From the NCBI GenBank assembly GCA_020848075.1, contig JADLAV010000063.1, positions 1 through 58,625 on the forward strand: DNA of 58,625 nucleotides, read 5' to 3'. Shown here one piece after another: positions 35,999 through 44,577 of the stretch. The DNA comes from Burkholderiales bacterium. GTDB taxonomy: Bacteria > Pseudomonadota > Gammaproteobacteria > Burkholderiales > SG8-39. The translations under genes and the position numbers were made by a program. Position 1 is the first letter of the stretch. Every line of letters begins with the position of its first letter. Below the pieces are notes generated by a model that was given only the letters and a program-made list of their open reading frames with translations, was not told the DNA's origin and did not search any database.

Positions 35999-37468
35999 AT
36001 GCTCTCCCACCAGCACGAGCGCACGCCGCAGGCACGCAACACCAAGATCGTCGCCACCCTCGGGCCCGCATCGAGCGACGCCCGGACGCTCGAGCGCATG
36101 TTCGCCGCGGGCGTCGACGTCGTCCGGCTTAATTTCTCGCACGGTAACGCGGACGATCACCTGCAGCGGGCAGAGCTCGTTCGCGAGGCGTGCAGGCGGA
36201 GCGGCCGCACGGTCGGGATCATGGCCGATCTACAGGGGCCGAAGATCCGCATCGGCAGGTTCCGCGATGGCCGCGTCACGCTGGAAGCCGGCGCCACGTT
36301 CGTGCTGGATGCCGATTGCGACCTTGGCGGCGAGCATCGCGTCGGCCTCGACTACAAGGAGCTCCCGAGCGACGTCCGCGCCGGCGACGTCCTGCTGCTC
36401 GACGACGGCCGGATCGTGTTCGACGTCCTGCAGGTCGCGGGCGCCCAAATCCACTGCAGGGTGCGGCACGGCGGGGTGCTCTCCAACAGCAAGGGCATCA
36501 ACCGCCTCGGCGGCGGCTTGACCGCGCCGGCGCTCACCGCCAAGGACATGGAGGACATCCGCACCGTTGCCACGATGCGCGCCGACTACCTGGCGGTGTC
36601 GTTCCCGAAGCAGGGCAAGGACATGGCGCTCGCGCGCGAGCTGCTGCGCGCCGCGGGCGGCCACGCGCTGCTCATCGCGAAGATCGAGCGGGCAGAGGCG
36701 GTCGAATCGAGCACGTTCGGCGAGATCCTCGCCGCCTCGGACGGGATCATGGTCGCGCGCGGCGATCTCGCGGTCGAGGTCGGCGACGCGTCCGTGCCGG
36801 CGCTGCAGAAGCGCATGATCCGGATCGCGCGCGAGCAGAACAGGCTCGCGATCACTGCGACGCAGATGATGGAGTCGATGATCGCGAGCCCCGTGCCGAC
36901 GCGCGCCGAGGTGTCCGACGTGGCGAACGCCGTGCTGGACGGCACCGACGCGGTGATGCTCTCCGCCGAGACCGCTTCCGGCAAGTACCCCGTCGAAACG
37001 GTCGAGGCGATGAGCCGGGTCTGCATCGAGGCCGAGAAGTCCTCGCCGGTGTCGCTCGACCGCGAGTTCCTCGACCGCGTGTTCACGCGGGTCGACCAGT
37101 CGATCGCGATGGCCGCGCTCTTCACCGCATACCATCTGCACGTGAAGGCGATCGCCGCGCTCACGCAGTCGGGCTCGACGGCGCTGTGGATGTCACGCCT
37201 GAACTGCGGCGTGCCGATCTATGCCCTCACCTCGGAGACGTCCACGCGCTACCGGGCCAGCCTGTTTCGCGGCGTCTTCCCGTTCACCGTGACCTACCAG
37301 GGCCACGATCGCGACCTGCTGCTCGAGGAGGCCGAGGACGTGCTGGTCAGGCACGGCGCGGTGAGCAACGGGGACCTGATCGTCGTCTCGTTCGGCGAGC
37401 CGATCGGCGCCTCCGGCGGGACCAACACAATGAAGATCGTCAAGGTCGGGGAGCGCCGGCGAGCATAG
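35999..37468 (+). CDS. pyk: Pyruvate kinase
   Basis: A 489-residue pyruvate kinase that drains phosphoenolpyruvate to pyruvate with ATP formation. N-terminal TKIVATLGPASS and VVRLNFSHG, the active-site lysine in LLIAKIERAEAV, the metal site DGIMVARGDLAVE, and the signature ATQMMESMI are intact. The C-terminal domain (from about residue 355) carries the allosteric region. It closes the cbb cluster, linking fixed carbon to acetyl-CoA supply; a 116-nt gap after pgk leaves its transcriptional linkage uncertain. Confidence 0.95.
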   Translation: MLSHQHERTPQARNTKIVATLGPASSDARTLERMFAAGVDVVRLNFSHGNADDHLQRAELVREACRRSGRTVGIMADLQGPKIRIGRFRDGRVTLEAGATFVLDADCDLGGEHRVGLDYKELPSDVRAGDVLLLDDGRIVFDVLQVAGAQIHCRVRHGGVLSNSKGINRLGGGLTAPALTAKDMEDIRTVATMRADYLAVSFPKQGKDMALARELLRAAGGHALLIAKIERAEAVESSTFGEILAASDGIMVARGDLAVEVGDASVPALQKRMIRIAREQNRLAITATQMMESMIASPVPTRAEVSDVANAVLDGTDAVMLSAETASGKYPVETVEAMSRVCIEAEKSSPVSLDREFLDRVFTRVDQSIAMAALFTAYHLHVKAIAALTQSGSTALWMSRLNCGVPIYALTSETSTRYRASLFRGVFPFTVTYQGHDRDLLLEEAEDVLVRHGAVSNGDLIVVSFGEPIGASGGTNTMKIVKVGERRRA

Positions 37469-37480
37469 GGCGCGCCCGCG

Positions 37481-37558
37481 CTAGCTCTTGAACTTGACGA
37501 CCAGCAGCGCAATGAGCGCTACGAAGAGCACTACGAGATAGATGTCGAGGAACGACAT
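37481..37558 (-). CDS. 25-residue single-helix membrane peptide
   Basis: ATG 37558 opens a 25-codon frame: MSFLDIYLVV then a very hydrophobic stretch (VLFVALIALLVV) and a basic end KFKS, ending in TAG. It reads as one inner-membrane helix with a cytoplasmic positive tail. It is convergent with pyk and downstream of the glycan operon. The ribosome binding site (AACGGGC) is weak. It resembles in style the small accessory subunits of membrane complexes, but I do not recognise a family. The hydrophobic run is unusual for chance in such GC-rich DNA. The 284 nt between it and the GT-C gene contain no other gene. Confidence 0.4.
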   Translation of the reverse strand: MSFLDIYLVVLFVALIALLVVKFKS

Positions 37559-37842
37559 GCCCGTTATCGCCGAATAGGCGGTTTGTCGTCGATGCGGCAG
37601 CATAGCCCAGCCGCCCGGTCTGCGTCCAGCGCCGGTCCGACGATGCCGTGCACCGATTGTCAAAAAACGTCGACGAGTGCCGGTCCCGGAGGCTCCGGTC
37701 GGAAGGCGGGCGAAGCCTTGGGCTGACCTCGACGGCCCTGCTCCGAGGCGGTGACTACGGCCGGCCGGCGCCCTCCCAGGCTGTTGCCCGGTCCGCTTGA
37801 CGGACTCGCCGAGAAGCGCGCAACCGCCGGCTTGCTCTCGCG

Positions 37843-39279
37843 TCAACGCCCCGGCGGCGACGCCTGCGCGGGCGCGCCGCACGCGCTGCCGCGGCACACG
37901 AGGAAGAGATCGTTGCCGCCCAGGCGGTACTTCCGGGCAACCTGCCCGAGCTTGGCGTCGGGCGCGTATGCGATCACGAAGCCCGATTCCCAGTCGGCCG
38001 GCGGGAAAGTGAGCGGCGCCGCAGGCAGGCGCAGGATGTCGATGTGAGCGGCGACGCTGAGCCCGCTGGCGGCGACGTTCGTCGTGTAGAGCGGATGGCC
38101 TGCCGTGTGCGCGAGGATGTCGCGCGCCGCGGTCTCGTAGTTCTGGCCGCGATACCAGTGCTGGTATGCCGGGAACCCCGCCAGCACGAAGACGAACTTC
38201 AACACGATCAGCCCGACGAGCCAGCGCTGCGCCAGCGCGACGGCTTGCGCGCCCGCGCGCCACAGCACGCGGGCGACGACCAGCCCGGCGAGCGGGTAGA
38301 GCGGCATCAGGTAGCGGATCGCGCTCTGCGGGGCGAGCCAGTACGGCAGGAAGTTGATCAGCACGATCCAGAATGCGAGGCGCCGGTGGGTGTCCGCCGG
38401 CTCGACGACTGCCGCACCGCGGCGCCACACGAAATACGCCGCGATGAGCGCGGCCGGGGCGAGCCGCGCTAGCGTCTCGAGCGGGAAGGCGACGAGCTTC
38501 ACGGCGTAGGCGCCGACGCCCCGGTACCCGAGCTTGTCGACGATCTCGGCGAGCATGCGCCCGCCCTGGCCGGCATTCTCCGGCAGCAGGTAGAGCCAGG
38601 CGAGCGGCAGAACGAGGCTCGCGACGTGGAACGCCCACGAGGCCGGGCCGAGCAGGAACGCGCGGTATTGCCGTCTCGCGGCGAGCAGCACGAGCGCGGC
38701 GGCACCATAGAAGACATATCCGGTGAGCGCCTTGGTCATGAGCGCGCAGACGAGCGACCCCGCGCCGACCGCTAGGAGGGCGACGCCGCGCCGCTCGCAC
38801 GCCGCCCAGAGGCACGCGATCGCGCTGAACACGAAGAACGCGAAGAGCGGGTCCGCGTAGGCGAGCCAGCCGCGGTAGAAGAAGATGTCTATGAACGTCA
38901 GGTAGACGAGCCCCGCGAACGCGGCGAATGCGCGATCGCGATAGAGCACCCGGCAGAGCCAGGCGAGCACCAGCCCGGTCCCGACGGTCGCGGCGATCGT
39001 GATCGCGCGGGCTACCGCGAGCACGTGCTCCCAGCCGGTCAGGCTGGCGAGCGCGATGATGAGCCAGTTGAAGAGCGGGTTGTGCTGGACATTCCCCCCG
39101 AAGAGGCGCTGCCGGACCCAGTCGCCGCTCTGCCACATCTCGAGCGAGGTGATCGGAAAGATCGCCTCCTCGCCGACGTAGTAGAAGGCGAGCGCGGGCA
39201 GGAAGCTCGCCGCTGCGATGGCGTAGAGCCATCGCATGCGGGTGAGGTCGGCAACGGGGCCGGGACTGCGGTCGTTCAC
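37843..39279 (-). CDS. ArnT-like GT-C membrane glycosyltransferase
   Basis: A 478-residue integral membrane protein of the ArnT/PMT (GT83/GT39-like) class with about ten hydrophobic helices in the first ~340 residues and a soluble C-terminal periplasmic domain. The first periplasmic loop has the acidic motif YVGEEAIFPITSLEMWQSGD and then QHNPLFNWLIIAL, the arrangement used by ArnT to transfer a sugar from undecaprenyl phosphate. GTG 39279 is chosen because it overlaps the previous stop (GTGA). It is the last gene of the operon and probably performs the final sugar transfer on the periplasmic side. The acceptor (lipid A, another glycan or protein) is unknown. Confidence 0.78.
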   Translation of the reverse strand: MNDRSPGPVADLTRMRWLYAIAAASFLPALAFYYVGEEAIFPITSLEMWQSGDWVRQRLFGGNVQHNPLFNWLIIALASLTGWEHVLAVARAITIAATVGTGLVLAWLCRVLYRDRAFAAFAGLVYLTFIDIFFYRGWLAYADPLFAFFVFSAIACLWAACERRGVALLAVGAGSLVCALMTKALTGYVFYGAAALVLLAARRQYRAFLLGPASWAFHVASLVLPLAWLYLLPENAGQGGRMLAEIVDKLGYRGVGAYAVKLVAFPLETLARLAPAALIAAYFVWRRGAAVVEPADTHRRLAFWIVLINFLPYWLAPQSAIRYLMPLYPLAGLVVARVLWRAGAQAVALAQRWLVGLIVLKFVFVLAGFPAYQHWYRGQNYETAARDILAHTAGHPLYTTNVAASGLSVAAHIDILRLPAAPLTFPPADWESGFVIAYAPDAKLGQVARKYRLGGNDLFLVCRGSACGAPAQASPPGR

Positions 39280-40523
39280 GGGTTCGAGGAGGGCAAAGCC
39301 ACGGCGGAGGCGTGCGCCTCCGCTGTGCCGCGCGGTTCCGGAGGCCTTGCCGCCCCTACCGCCGCGAACTCTCGATGAACGGCGAAGAATCGTGCGAACA
39401 CCTTGCGATGGCACTCGGGCAGCGCATGGTGCGGGTCGATGAACTCCACCCCCTGACAACCGAACCGCTCCGATCGACCGGCGTCGAGCAGCGTGAGGCG
39501 CTCGCGCGCGGCCCAGGCTTCCAGGGCGTGCTTCGTCCGGGAGAGGAGCGCCCTGCTGTGCGGCGTTGCCGCAAGATGCGCCTCCACTCCGGGGAGAAGC
39601 GGTGGCACCAGGAAGAGCACCCGGCCGCCGTGACGATCCACCCGGTGCGCGAGGTCGGCGAGCGCTGCCAGCAGCGCGGGATTGGGCTCGCCGCCCTGCG
39701 TTTGGAGGGCCACCGCATACTGCGATCCTCCGGCGACAGCCGCCGCGAGCGTCGCCGCGACCTCGCCCTCGCGGAGCGGCTTCTGCGCCGCGAAGGTCGC
39801 GCTGCCATCGTATCGGAAGCCGTTGCACAGGCCCCGGTAGACGAAGTCGAAATCGCGCGCGGGCGTGCCGTCGGCACAGCGGTACTCCGGCCCGCCCGCA
39901 TCCACGAAGTATCCGCGAAACGCGGCACGGCGGTCCGGTGCGCGCGCGATATCGCGCAGCACGCCTGCCAGGATCTTCAGCCGCGGCAGGGAAAGCGCGT
40001 CGATGAGCTCCGCGCGCCAGGACGGCCGGATCGCCGCGGTTGCCGAGGCGACCGATGCGGCTGACAGGTCCGCGGGGATCGGCGCGTCGGGCTGCTGGAC
40101 GAATCCGAGCGCCCAGTCGAGCGGGATCACCAGGAGCTTCACGCGCTCGCCCCATCGCCCGACGATGTACCGCGCCTCGCCGATCATCGATCGCAGGGGA
40201 TTGCCGCTCTGCGCGAAGTTGTAGACCGTGTGTCCGGCCGGGAAAGCTTCCTGGCGCACACCCATCATGGTCGAGGATCCGAACACGATGGTGTCCGCCT
40301 CGCTCATGCGATCGAGCAGGCGCAGCGTCTTGAACGGCCGGTTCAGGCTGATCGGGGGCGCATAGGTCACCCCGTGCGTCGCCTGCTGCCACTCGCTCGC
40401 GAGCCGGTTCTTGTCGACGCGGTACGCGGCTGTCGAGAGTGCGAGTCCGAGCGCGCACGCAGGCGCCAGGATGCCGAGGCAGAGCCCGAGCACCAGCGCG
40501 ACGTAACTCTTGGGTCGCAGCAT
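39276..40523 (-). CDS. SGNH/AlgJ-like membrane-anchored protein
   Basis: A 415-residue protein with an N-terminal membrane anchor (VALVLGLCLGILAPACALGLA) and a large periplasmic domain. FGSSTMMGV (81-89) resembles the GDS nucleophile block of SGNH hydrolases, and FIDPHHALPECHRKVF near the C-terminus resembles the Asp-x-x-His block. This matches proteins that pair with MBOAT acyltransferases (AlgJ/AlgX, DltD, PatB types), accepting acyl groups from the membrane partner and putting them on glycans. It starts one base after the MBOAT stop (TGACATG) and overlaps the GT-C gene by 4 nt. The family match is by motif and context, so the call is moderate. Confidence 0.7.
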   Translation of the reverse strand: MLRPKSYVALVLGLCLGILAPACALGLALSTAAYRVDKNRLASEWQQATHGVTYAPPISLNRPFKTLRLLDRMSEADTIVFGSSTMMGVRQEAFPAGHTVYNFAQSGNPLRSMIGEARYIVGRWGERVKLLVIPLDWALGFVQQPDAPIPADLSAASVASATAAIRPSWRAELIDALSLPRLKILAGVLRDIARAPDRRAAFRGYFVDAGGPEYRCADGTPARDFDFVYRGLCNGFRYDGSATFAAQKPLREGEVAATLAAAVAGGSQYAVALQTQGGEPNPALLAALADLAHRVDRHGGRVLFLVPPLLPGVEAHLAATPHSRALLSRTKHALEAWAARERLTLLDAGRSERFGCQGVEFIDPHHALPECHRKVFARFFAVHREFAAVGAARPPEPRGTAEAHASAVALPSSNP

Positions 40524-40524
40524 G

Positions 40525-42081
40525 TCAGAATTGGAAATAGAGAAACTCGGAGTGGCGCTGCAGGTTCACGATCGCCGCCAGGGCCAATAGCGCCACCACG
40601 ATCGCCGCGCCCGCCGTCGGGCGCCACTGCCAGCGCGCACGGGCCGACTCGGGCGGAATCCCGAGCGCCGGCCGGCTGGCGGCCATGATCTGCTGGGTGT
40701 TCGGCGCAAGCCAGACCACGGCGAGCAGGATCCAGATCCAGTGCACGACACCCGTCCGCGACAGGGCGGGCGTGACGCCGAACGGCACGCCTGCCTGCGC
40801 GAGCCACGCGCCGACGGCACCCCAGCGGGCGAGCCAGATGTCGGGGACGACGAGCCCGTTCAACCCGGCCATCGCCCGCAGGATCGCCGTCGCGGTGGCG
40901 ACGCTGTCGGCACGGAACACGACCCACGCCGCAACGACCGCGAGAAACGTGAGCAGGCACGCAACCGCTCTGCCCCATGCCGTGCTGCGGCGCGGGTCGT
41001 ACCCGAGCCGCCGCCGCAAGGCTTGCCAGCCGTGATTTGCGGCGAGATACGCGCCGTGCAATCCGCCCCATGCGACGAACGTCCACCCGGCGCCGTGCCA
41101 GAGGCCGCCGAGCAGCATCGTGACCATGAGGTTCACGTAGCGGCGGCGCGGGCCCTTGCGATTTCCGCCGAGCGGGATGTAGAGGTAGTCGCGCAGGAAG
41201 CGCGACAGCGTCATGTGCCAGCGCCGCCAGAAATCGATGATGTTCACTGCCTTGTACGGCGAGTGGAAATTGATCGGCAGGCGGACCCCGAACATGAGCG
41301 ACAGCCCGACCGCCATGTCGGAGTAGCCCGAGAAGTCGAAGTAGAGCTGGAACGTGTAGGCGAGCGCTCCGCACCACGCCTCGAGAAAGGTGAGCGTCAC
41401 GCCCGCCTGCGGCGCATCGAACACCGGTCCGACGTACGGCGCGATGCCATCGGCGACGATCACCTTCTTGAACAGGCCGATCACGAAGATGGTGATGCCG
41501 GCGGCCAGGTCGTCGTAGTTCGTGCGGTACGTGCCGGGCAGCCCGAACTGCGGCATCATCTCGCGGTGATGCAGGATCGGACCCGCGATCAGGTGCGGGA
41601 AGTAGGTCACGAACAGCCCGTAGTGCACGAAGCTGTACTCGCGCGCTTTGCCCTGGTATGCGTCGGCGAGGAACGCGATCTGCGTGAAAGTGAAGAACGA
41701 GATGCCGAGCGGCAGCACGATCGTCCCGAGGCTCGCGGACGTGCCGAGCGCGGCGTTCATGCTGTCGAGGAAGAAGTTCGCGTACTTGAAGTAGCCGAGC
41801 GTCGCGAGATCGCCGCCCACCGCGAGGACGAGGAGCAGCTTCTTTCTGCGCGCCTCGCCCGCCGCATCGGCGCGCACGATCGCCAGCCCCATCGCGTAGT
41901 TGAAGAGAATCGAAGCGATGAGGAGCGCGAGGTAGACGGGATTCCACCAGCCGTAGAAGAAGAGCGATGCCGCGGCGAGCCAGGCCGCCGCCAGCTTGTG
42001 ATTCACCCTGCCGAGCTGGAAGAAGACGACCAGCGTGACCGGCAGGAAGAGGAAGATGAACGGGTAGGAGTTGAAGAGCAC
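40525..42081 (-). CDS. MBOAT-family O-acyltransferase (AlgI/DltB-like)
   Basis: A 518-residue polytopic enzyme. The family core is clear: YFDFSGYSDMAVGL, INFHSPYKAVNIIDFWRRWHMTLS, RDYLYIPLGGNRKG and GGLWHGAGWTFVAWGGLHG, with the catalytic His329 in WHGAG and a second conserved His289. Such proteins move acetyl or other acyl groups across the membrane onto surface glycans. The start is GTG 42081, lying directly after the TAA of the 39-codon ORF (TAAGTG), so its translation may depend on upstream ribosomes. The next gene encodes its likely SGNH partner. Confidence 0.93.
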   Translation of the reverse strand: MLFNSYPFIFLFLPVTLVVFFQLGRVNHKLAAAWLAAASLFFYGWWNPVYLALLIASILFNYAMGLAIVRADAAGEARRKKLLLVLAVGGDLATLGYFKYANFFLDSMNAALGTSASLGTIVLPLGISFFTFTQIAFLADAYQGKAREYSFVHYGLFVTYFPHLIAGPILHHREMMPQFGLPGTYRTNYDDLAAGITIFVIGLFKKVIVADGIAPYVGPVFDAPQAGVTLTFLEAWCGALAYTFQLYFDFSGYSDMAVGLSLMFGVRLPINFHSPYKAVNIIDFWRRWHMTLSRFLRDYLYIPLGGNRKGPRRRYVNLMVTMLLGGLWHGAGWTFVAWGGLHGAYLAANHGWQALRRRLGYDPRRSTAWGRAVACLLTFLAVVAAWVVFRADSVATATAILRAMAGLNGLVVPDIWLARWGAVGAWLAQAGVPFGVTPALSRTGVVHWIWILLAVVWLAPNTQQIMAASRPALGIPPESARARWQWRPTAGAAIVVALLALAAIVNLQRHSEFLYFQF

Positions 42082-42201
42082 TTAGCGCTCGTGCGCCCTG
42101 CCGGTGCCGCAGGCGCGGGAGCCGATCCACCGGGCCGTCGCCCGCTCCAGCACGCGCCGGATCTCCGGTTTCACGGGCGCGGGGGCTCGGCGCAGGCTCA
42201 T
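42082..42201 (-). CDS. 39-codon basic ORF wedged between aminotransferase and MBOAT genes
   Basis: ATG 42201 overlaps the aminotransferase stop (ATGA, 42198-42201). The frame runs 39 codons (MSLRRAPAPVKPEIRRVLER, Arg-rich) to a TAA immediately followed by the MBOAT GTG. Perfect tiling on both sides is what real coupled genes show, but a leader-type ORF that only delivers ribosomes to MBOAT would look the same. I recognise no family. Confidence 0.4.
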   Translation of the reverse strand: MSLRRAPAPVKPEIRRVLERATARWIGSRACGTGRAHER

Positions 42202-43334
42202 CTCGCGTAGAACGCCTCGACTGCGTCCACCACCTCGCTCACCTCGCTCTCGGCGAGGCTCCAGTAGAGCGGCAGCCGCACCAGCCGGCTCGAGATGTCG
42301 TCGGTCACGGCGAGCGCGCTCGCGGCGCGCCCGTGGCGGCGGCCGGCCGGGGAAGAGTGCAGGGGCACGTAGTGGAACGCGGCGTAGATCCCGCGCGCCT
42401 TGAGATGCTGGATCAGGGCGGTGCGCTCGGCGAGGTCGCACGCGAGGATGTAGAACATGTGCCCGTTGGCAGTCGTGCCCGCGGGCGGGAGCTGCGGCAG
42501 CGCAATCCGTCCGCGCGCCGCGAGCCCGGCGAGCCCCGCGCGGTAGGCCGCGCACAGCGCGAGGCGCTTCGCGTTGATCTCGGCCGCGCGCTCGAGCTGC
42601 GCCCACAGGAAGGCGCCGATCAGCTCGCTCGGCAGATAGGACGAGCCGATGTCCACCCAGGTGTATTTGTCGATCGCGCCGCGGAAGAACTGGGCGCGGT
42701 TCGTGCCCTTCTCGCGGATGATCTCCGCGCGCTCGACGAACCGCGCGTCGTTGACGAGCAGGGCGCCGCCTTCGCCGCTGATGACGTTCTTGGTCTCGTG
42801 GAACGACAGGCAGCCGAGGTGGCCGATCGCGCCGAGCTTGCGCCCGTTGTATTCGGCCAGGATTCCTTGCGCCGCGTCCTCCACCACGACCAGCCCGTAG
42901 CGGCCGGCGATCTGCGCGATCGCGTCCATCTCGCACGCTACGCCCGCGTAATGGACCGGGACGATGGCCCGGGTCCGCGGGGTGACTGCCGCCTCGACCA
43001 GCCGCTCGTCGAGGTTCAGGGTGTCCCGGCGGATGTCCACGAACACCGGCACCGCGCCCCGCAGCACGAACGCGTTCGCCGTGGAGACGAAGGTGAACGA
43101 CGGCATGATCACTTCTTCCCCTGGCGCCAGGTCGCACAGGATGGCAGCCATCTCGAGCGCGGCGGTACAGGAGTGCGTGAGGAGCGCCTTGCGCGCTCCG
43201 AGATTCCGCTCGAGCCACTGGTGGCAGCGGCGCGTGTAGGGGCCGTCGCCTGCGAGGTGGCCTGCGCGCACCGCCGCCGCGATGTTCGCGAGCTCGTCGG
43301 CGATCGTGAACGGCTTGTTGAACGGGATTCTCAT
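42198..43334 (-). CDS. DegT/DnrJ/EryC1/StrS sugar aminotransferase (WecE/ArnB-type)
   Basis: A 378-residue PLP enzyme converting a nucleotide-4-keto-sugar to a 4-amino-sugar. It begins MRIPFNKPFT. The cofactor residues are in LTHSCTAALEMAA, VVVEDAAQG, and the Schiff-base Lys182 in SFHETKNVISGEGGA. The HETKN motif and AGHLAGDGPYTRRC N-terminus are closest in style to WecE (dTDP-4-amino-4,6-dideoxygalactose transaminase). ATG 43334 overlaps the preceding methyltransferase stop by 4 nt. It gives the operon its amino sugar; whether the product is Fuc4N-like is inference. Confidence 0.9.
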   Translation of the reverse strand: MRIPFNKPFTIADELANIAAAVRAGHLAGDGPYTRRCHQWLERNLGARKALLTHSCTAALEMAAILCDLAPGEEVIMPSFTFVSTANAFVLRGAVPVFVDIRRDTLNLDERLVEAAVTPRTRAIVPVHYAGVACEMDAIAQIAGRYGLVVVEDAAQGILAEYNGRKLGAIGHLGCLSFHETKNVISGEGGALLVNDARFVERAEIIREKGTNRAQFFRGAIDKYTWVDIGSSYLPSELIGAFLWAQLERAAEINAKRLALCAAYRAGLAGLAARGRIALPQLPPAGTTANGHMFYILACDLAERTALIQHLKARGIYAAFHYVPLHSSPAGRRHGRAASALAVTDDISSRLVRLPLYWSLAESEVSEVVDAVEAFYAR

Positions 43335-44215
43335 CGCGAATCGGGGCGCCGCTTGCGCCCGACCAGCAGGAGCGATCCGCCCGCGGCGAGATTTGCTCCG
43401 GCGCGAATCAGGACACGCTCCATGTCGAGCACGGTCTCGAGCGTCCGGTTGAGCCAGGGCGCGACGCGCAGCTCGGCGAGCGGATCGTAGCCCCCTTCGG
43501 GGACCCGCTGGGCGAGGCGGGAAAGGTACATGAGCGGCAGCAGCAGAGTGACGAAGGACGTCATTCTAACGATCTCGAATCCGGCTTCCACAACGCGCGC
43601 CCGGAGATCGGCGGCGCGGTAGCGCCGCACGTGCCCCGCGCGCACGTCGTATTCGCTCCAGAGGCGCGGGTGCTGCGGCACGGTGAGCAGCAGGCCGCCG
43701 CCCGGGACGAGCGCCGCGGCGAGCTCGCTGAGCATCGCGCGATCGTTCTCGACGTGCTCGATCACGTCGAACGCGCCGGCGACGTCGAACTCCGCGCGGT
43801 ACGGGATACGCAGCGCGTCCATCTGGACGAGCGCCGCGACGGGCACCCGCTTGGCGGCGAACGCGAGGCCCTCGGCGGATGCCTCGCTGCCAGTGAGCGC
43901 GAGCCGCGGCAACGCCGCCGCGACGCCCGCGAGCACGAAACCGGTGCCGCACCCGACTTCCAGCATGCTGCGCGCGCCGGGGAAGAAGCGTCCCAGCGCC
44001 CAGACGATCAGGCGGTTGCGCGCCCGGAACCAGAAGTTGCCCGCCTCGAGGCGGGCGAGCTCACCGAAATGCGCCGGGTCGTAGCCCGCCGGGCCCCGCG
44101 CAATGTCCGGCGCGAACGCCGGGAATCCGCCGATCCGCTCCGGCGCGGCGCCGCACTGCGGGCATCGCCAGTCGCTGCCGTCGAACGTCGCGCGGCAGCT
44201 CAGGCAAAGCTTCAA
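43331..44215 (-). CDS. Class I SAM methyltransferase with N-terminal zinc ribbon
   Basis: A 294-residue protein. Residues 1-25 are a zinc-ribbon-like knot (Cys4, Cys7, Cys18, Cys21), and residues about 75-225 are a Methyltransf_11-type domain with the SAM motif LEVGCGTGFVLAG and acidic FDVIEHVENDRAML. The C-terminus has a hydrophobic patch (FVTLLLPLMYLSRLAQ) that may lie on the membrane. The TTG start at 44215 is inferred from the 4-nt overlap with the permease stop (TTGA); no ATG precedes the zinc ribbon. Its context suggests methylation of a sugar or lipid intermediate. Confidence 0.82.
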   Translation of the reverse strand: MKLCLSCRATFDGSDWRCPQCGAAPERIGGFPAFAPDIARGPAGYDPAHFGELARLEAGNFWFRARNRLIVWALGRFFPGARSMLEVGCGTGFVLAGVAAALPRLALTGSEASAEGLAFAAKRVPVAALVQMDALRIPYRAEFDVAGAFDVIEHVENDRAMLSELAAALVPGGGLLLTVPQHPRLWSEYDVRAGHVRRYRAADLRARVVEAGFEIVRMTSFVTLLLPLMYLSRLAQRVPEGGYDPLAELRVAPWLNRTLETVLDMERVLIRAGANLAAGGSLLLVGRKRRPDSR

Positions 44216-44577
44216 CCCTGGCTCCCCACGATGATGCCGGCCGAGATCAGCACTAGCCCGGCGACCTTCGGCAGCGTCACCGGCTCGTGGAAGAAGAGGG
44301 CGGAACAGGCGAACACCAGCACGAAGGCGAGGCTCATGAAGGGATATGCATGGGAAAGCTCGAGCCGGGTCATCGCCGCCATCCACGATACCGCCGCGCC
44401 GAGCGCCGCGGCGAGCGCCAGCACGATCCACGGATTGACGAGAAGCTTGCCGAGGAAGAGGAGCTTGCCGGGCGTGTCGGCCGGGAAGGCGCCGGCCGCG
44501 AGGACCTGCCACTTGATCACCACCTGGCCGAAGACGGTCAGGAAGATCGTGAGAAACACGTATGCGTAGCTGATCAC
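44212..44577 (-). CDS. EamA/SMR-like small permease, ArnE/ArnF-type
   Basis: A 121-residue protein with four predicted transmembrane helices: SYAYVFLTIFLTVFGQVVIK, NPWIVLALAAALGAAVSWM, YPFMSLAFVLVFACSALFF and VAGLVLISAGIIVGS. The LSHAYPFMSLAFVLV segment is typical of the ArnE/ArnF (undecaprenyl phosphate-aminoarabinose flippase) branch of the drug/metabolite transporter superfamily. GTG 44577 is used because it overlaps the methyltransferase stop (GTGA). A single short subunit suggests a homodimer. It probably flips the lipid-linked sugar made by the GT2 enzyme to the periplasmic GT-C enzyme. Confidence 0.82.
   Translation of the reverse strand: MISYAYVFLTIFLTVFGQVVIKWQVLAAGAFPADTPGKLLFLGKLLVNPWIVLALAAALGAAVSWMAAMTRLELSHAYPFMSLAFVLVFACSALFFHEPVTLPKVAGLVLISAGIIVGSQG

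Noticed and set aside
34620-36071. 483-codon minus-strand ORF antisense to pgk
   Set aside because: Mirror-frame artefact: Arg/Leu-rich, no start signal, fully overlapped by pgk with intact family motifs.
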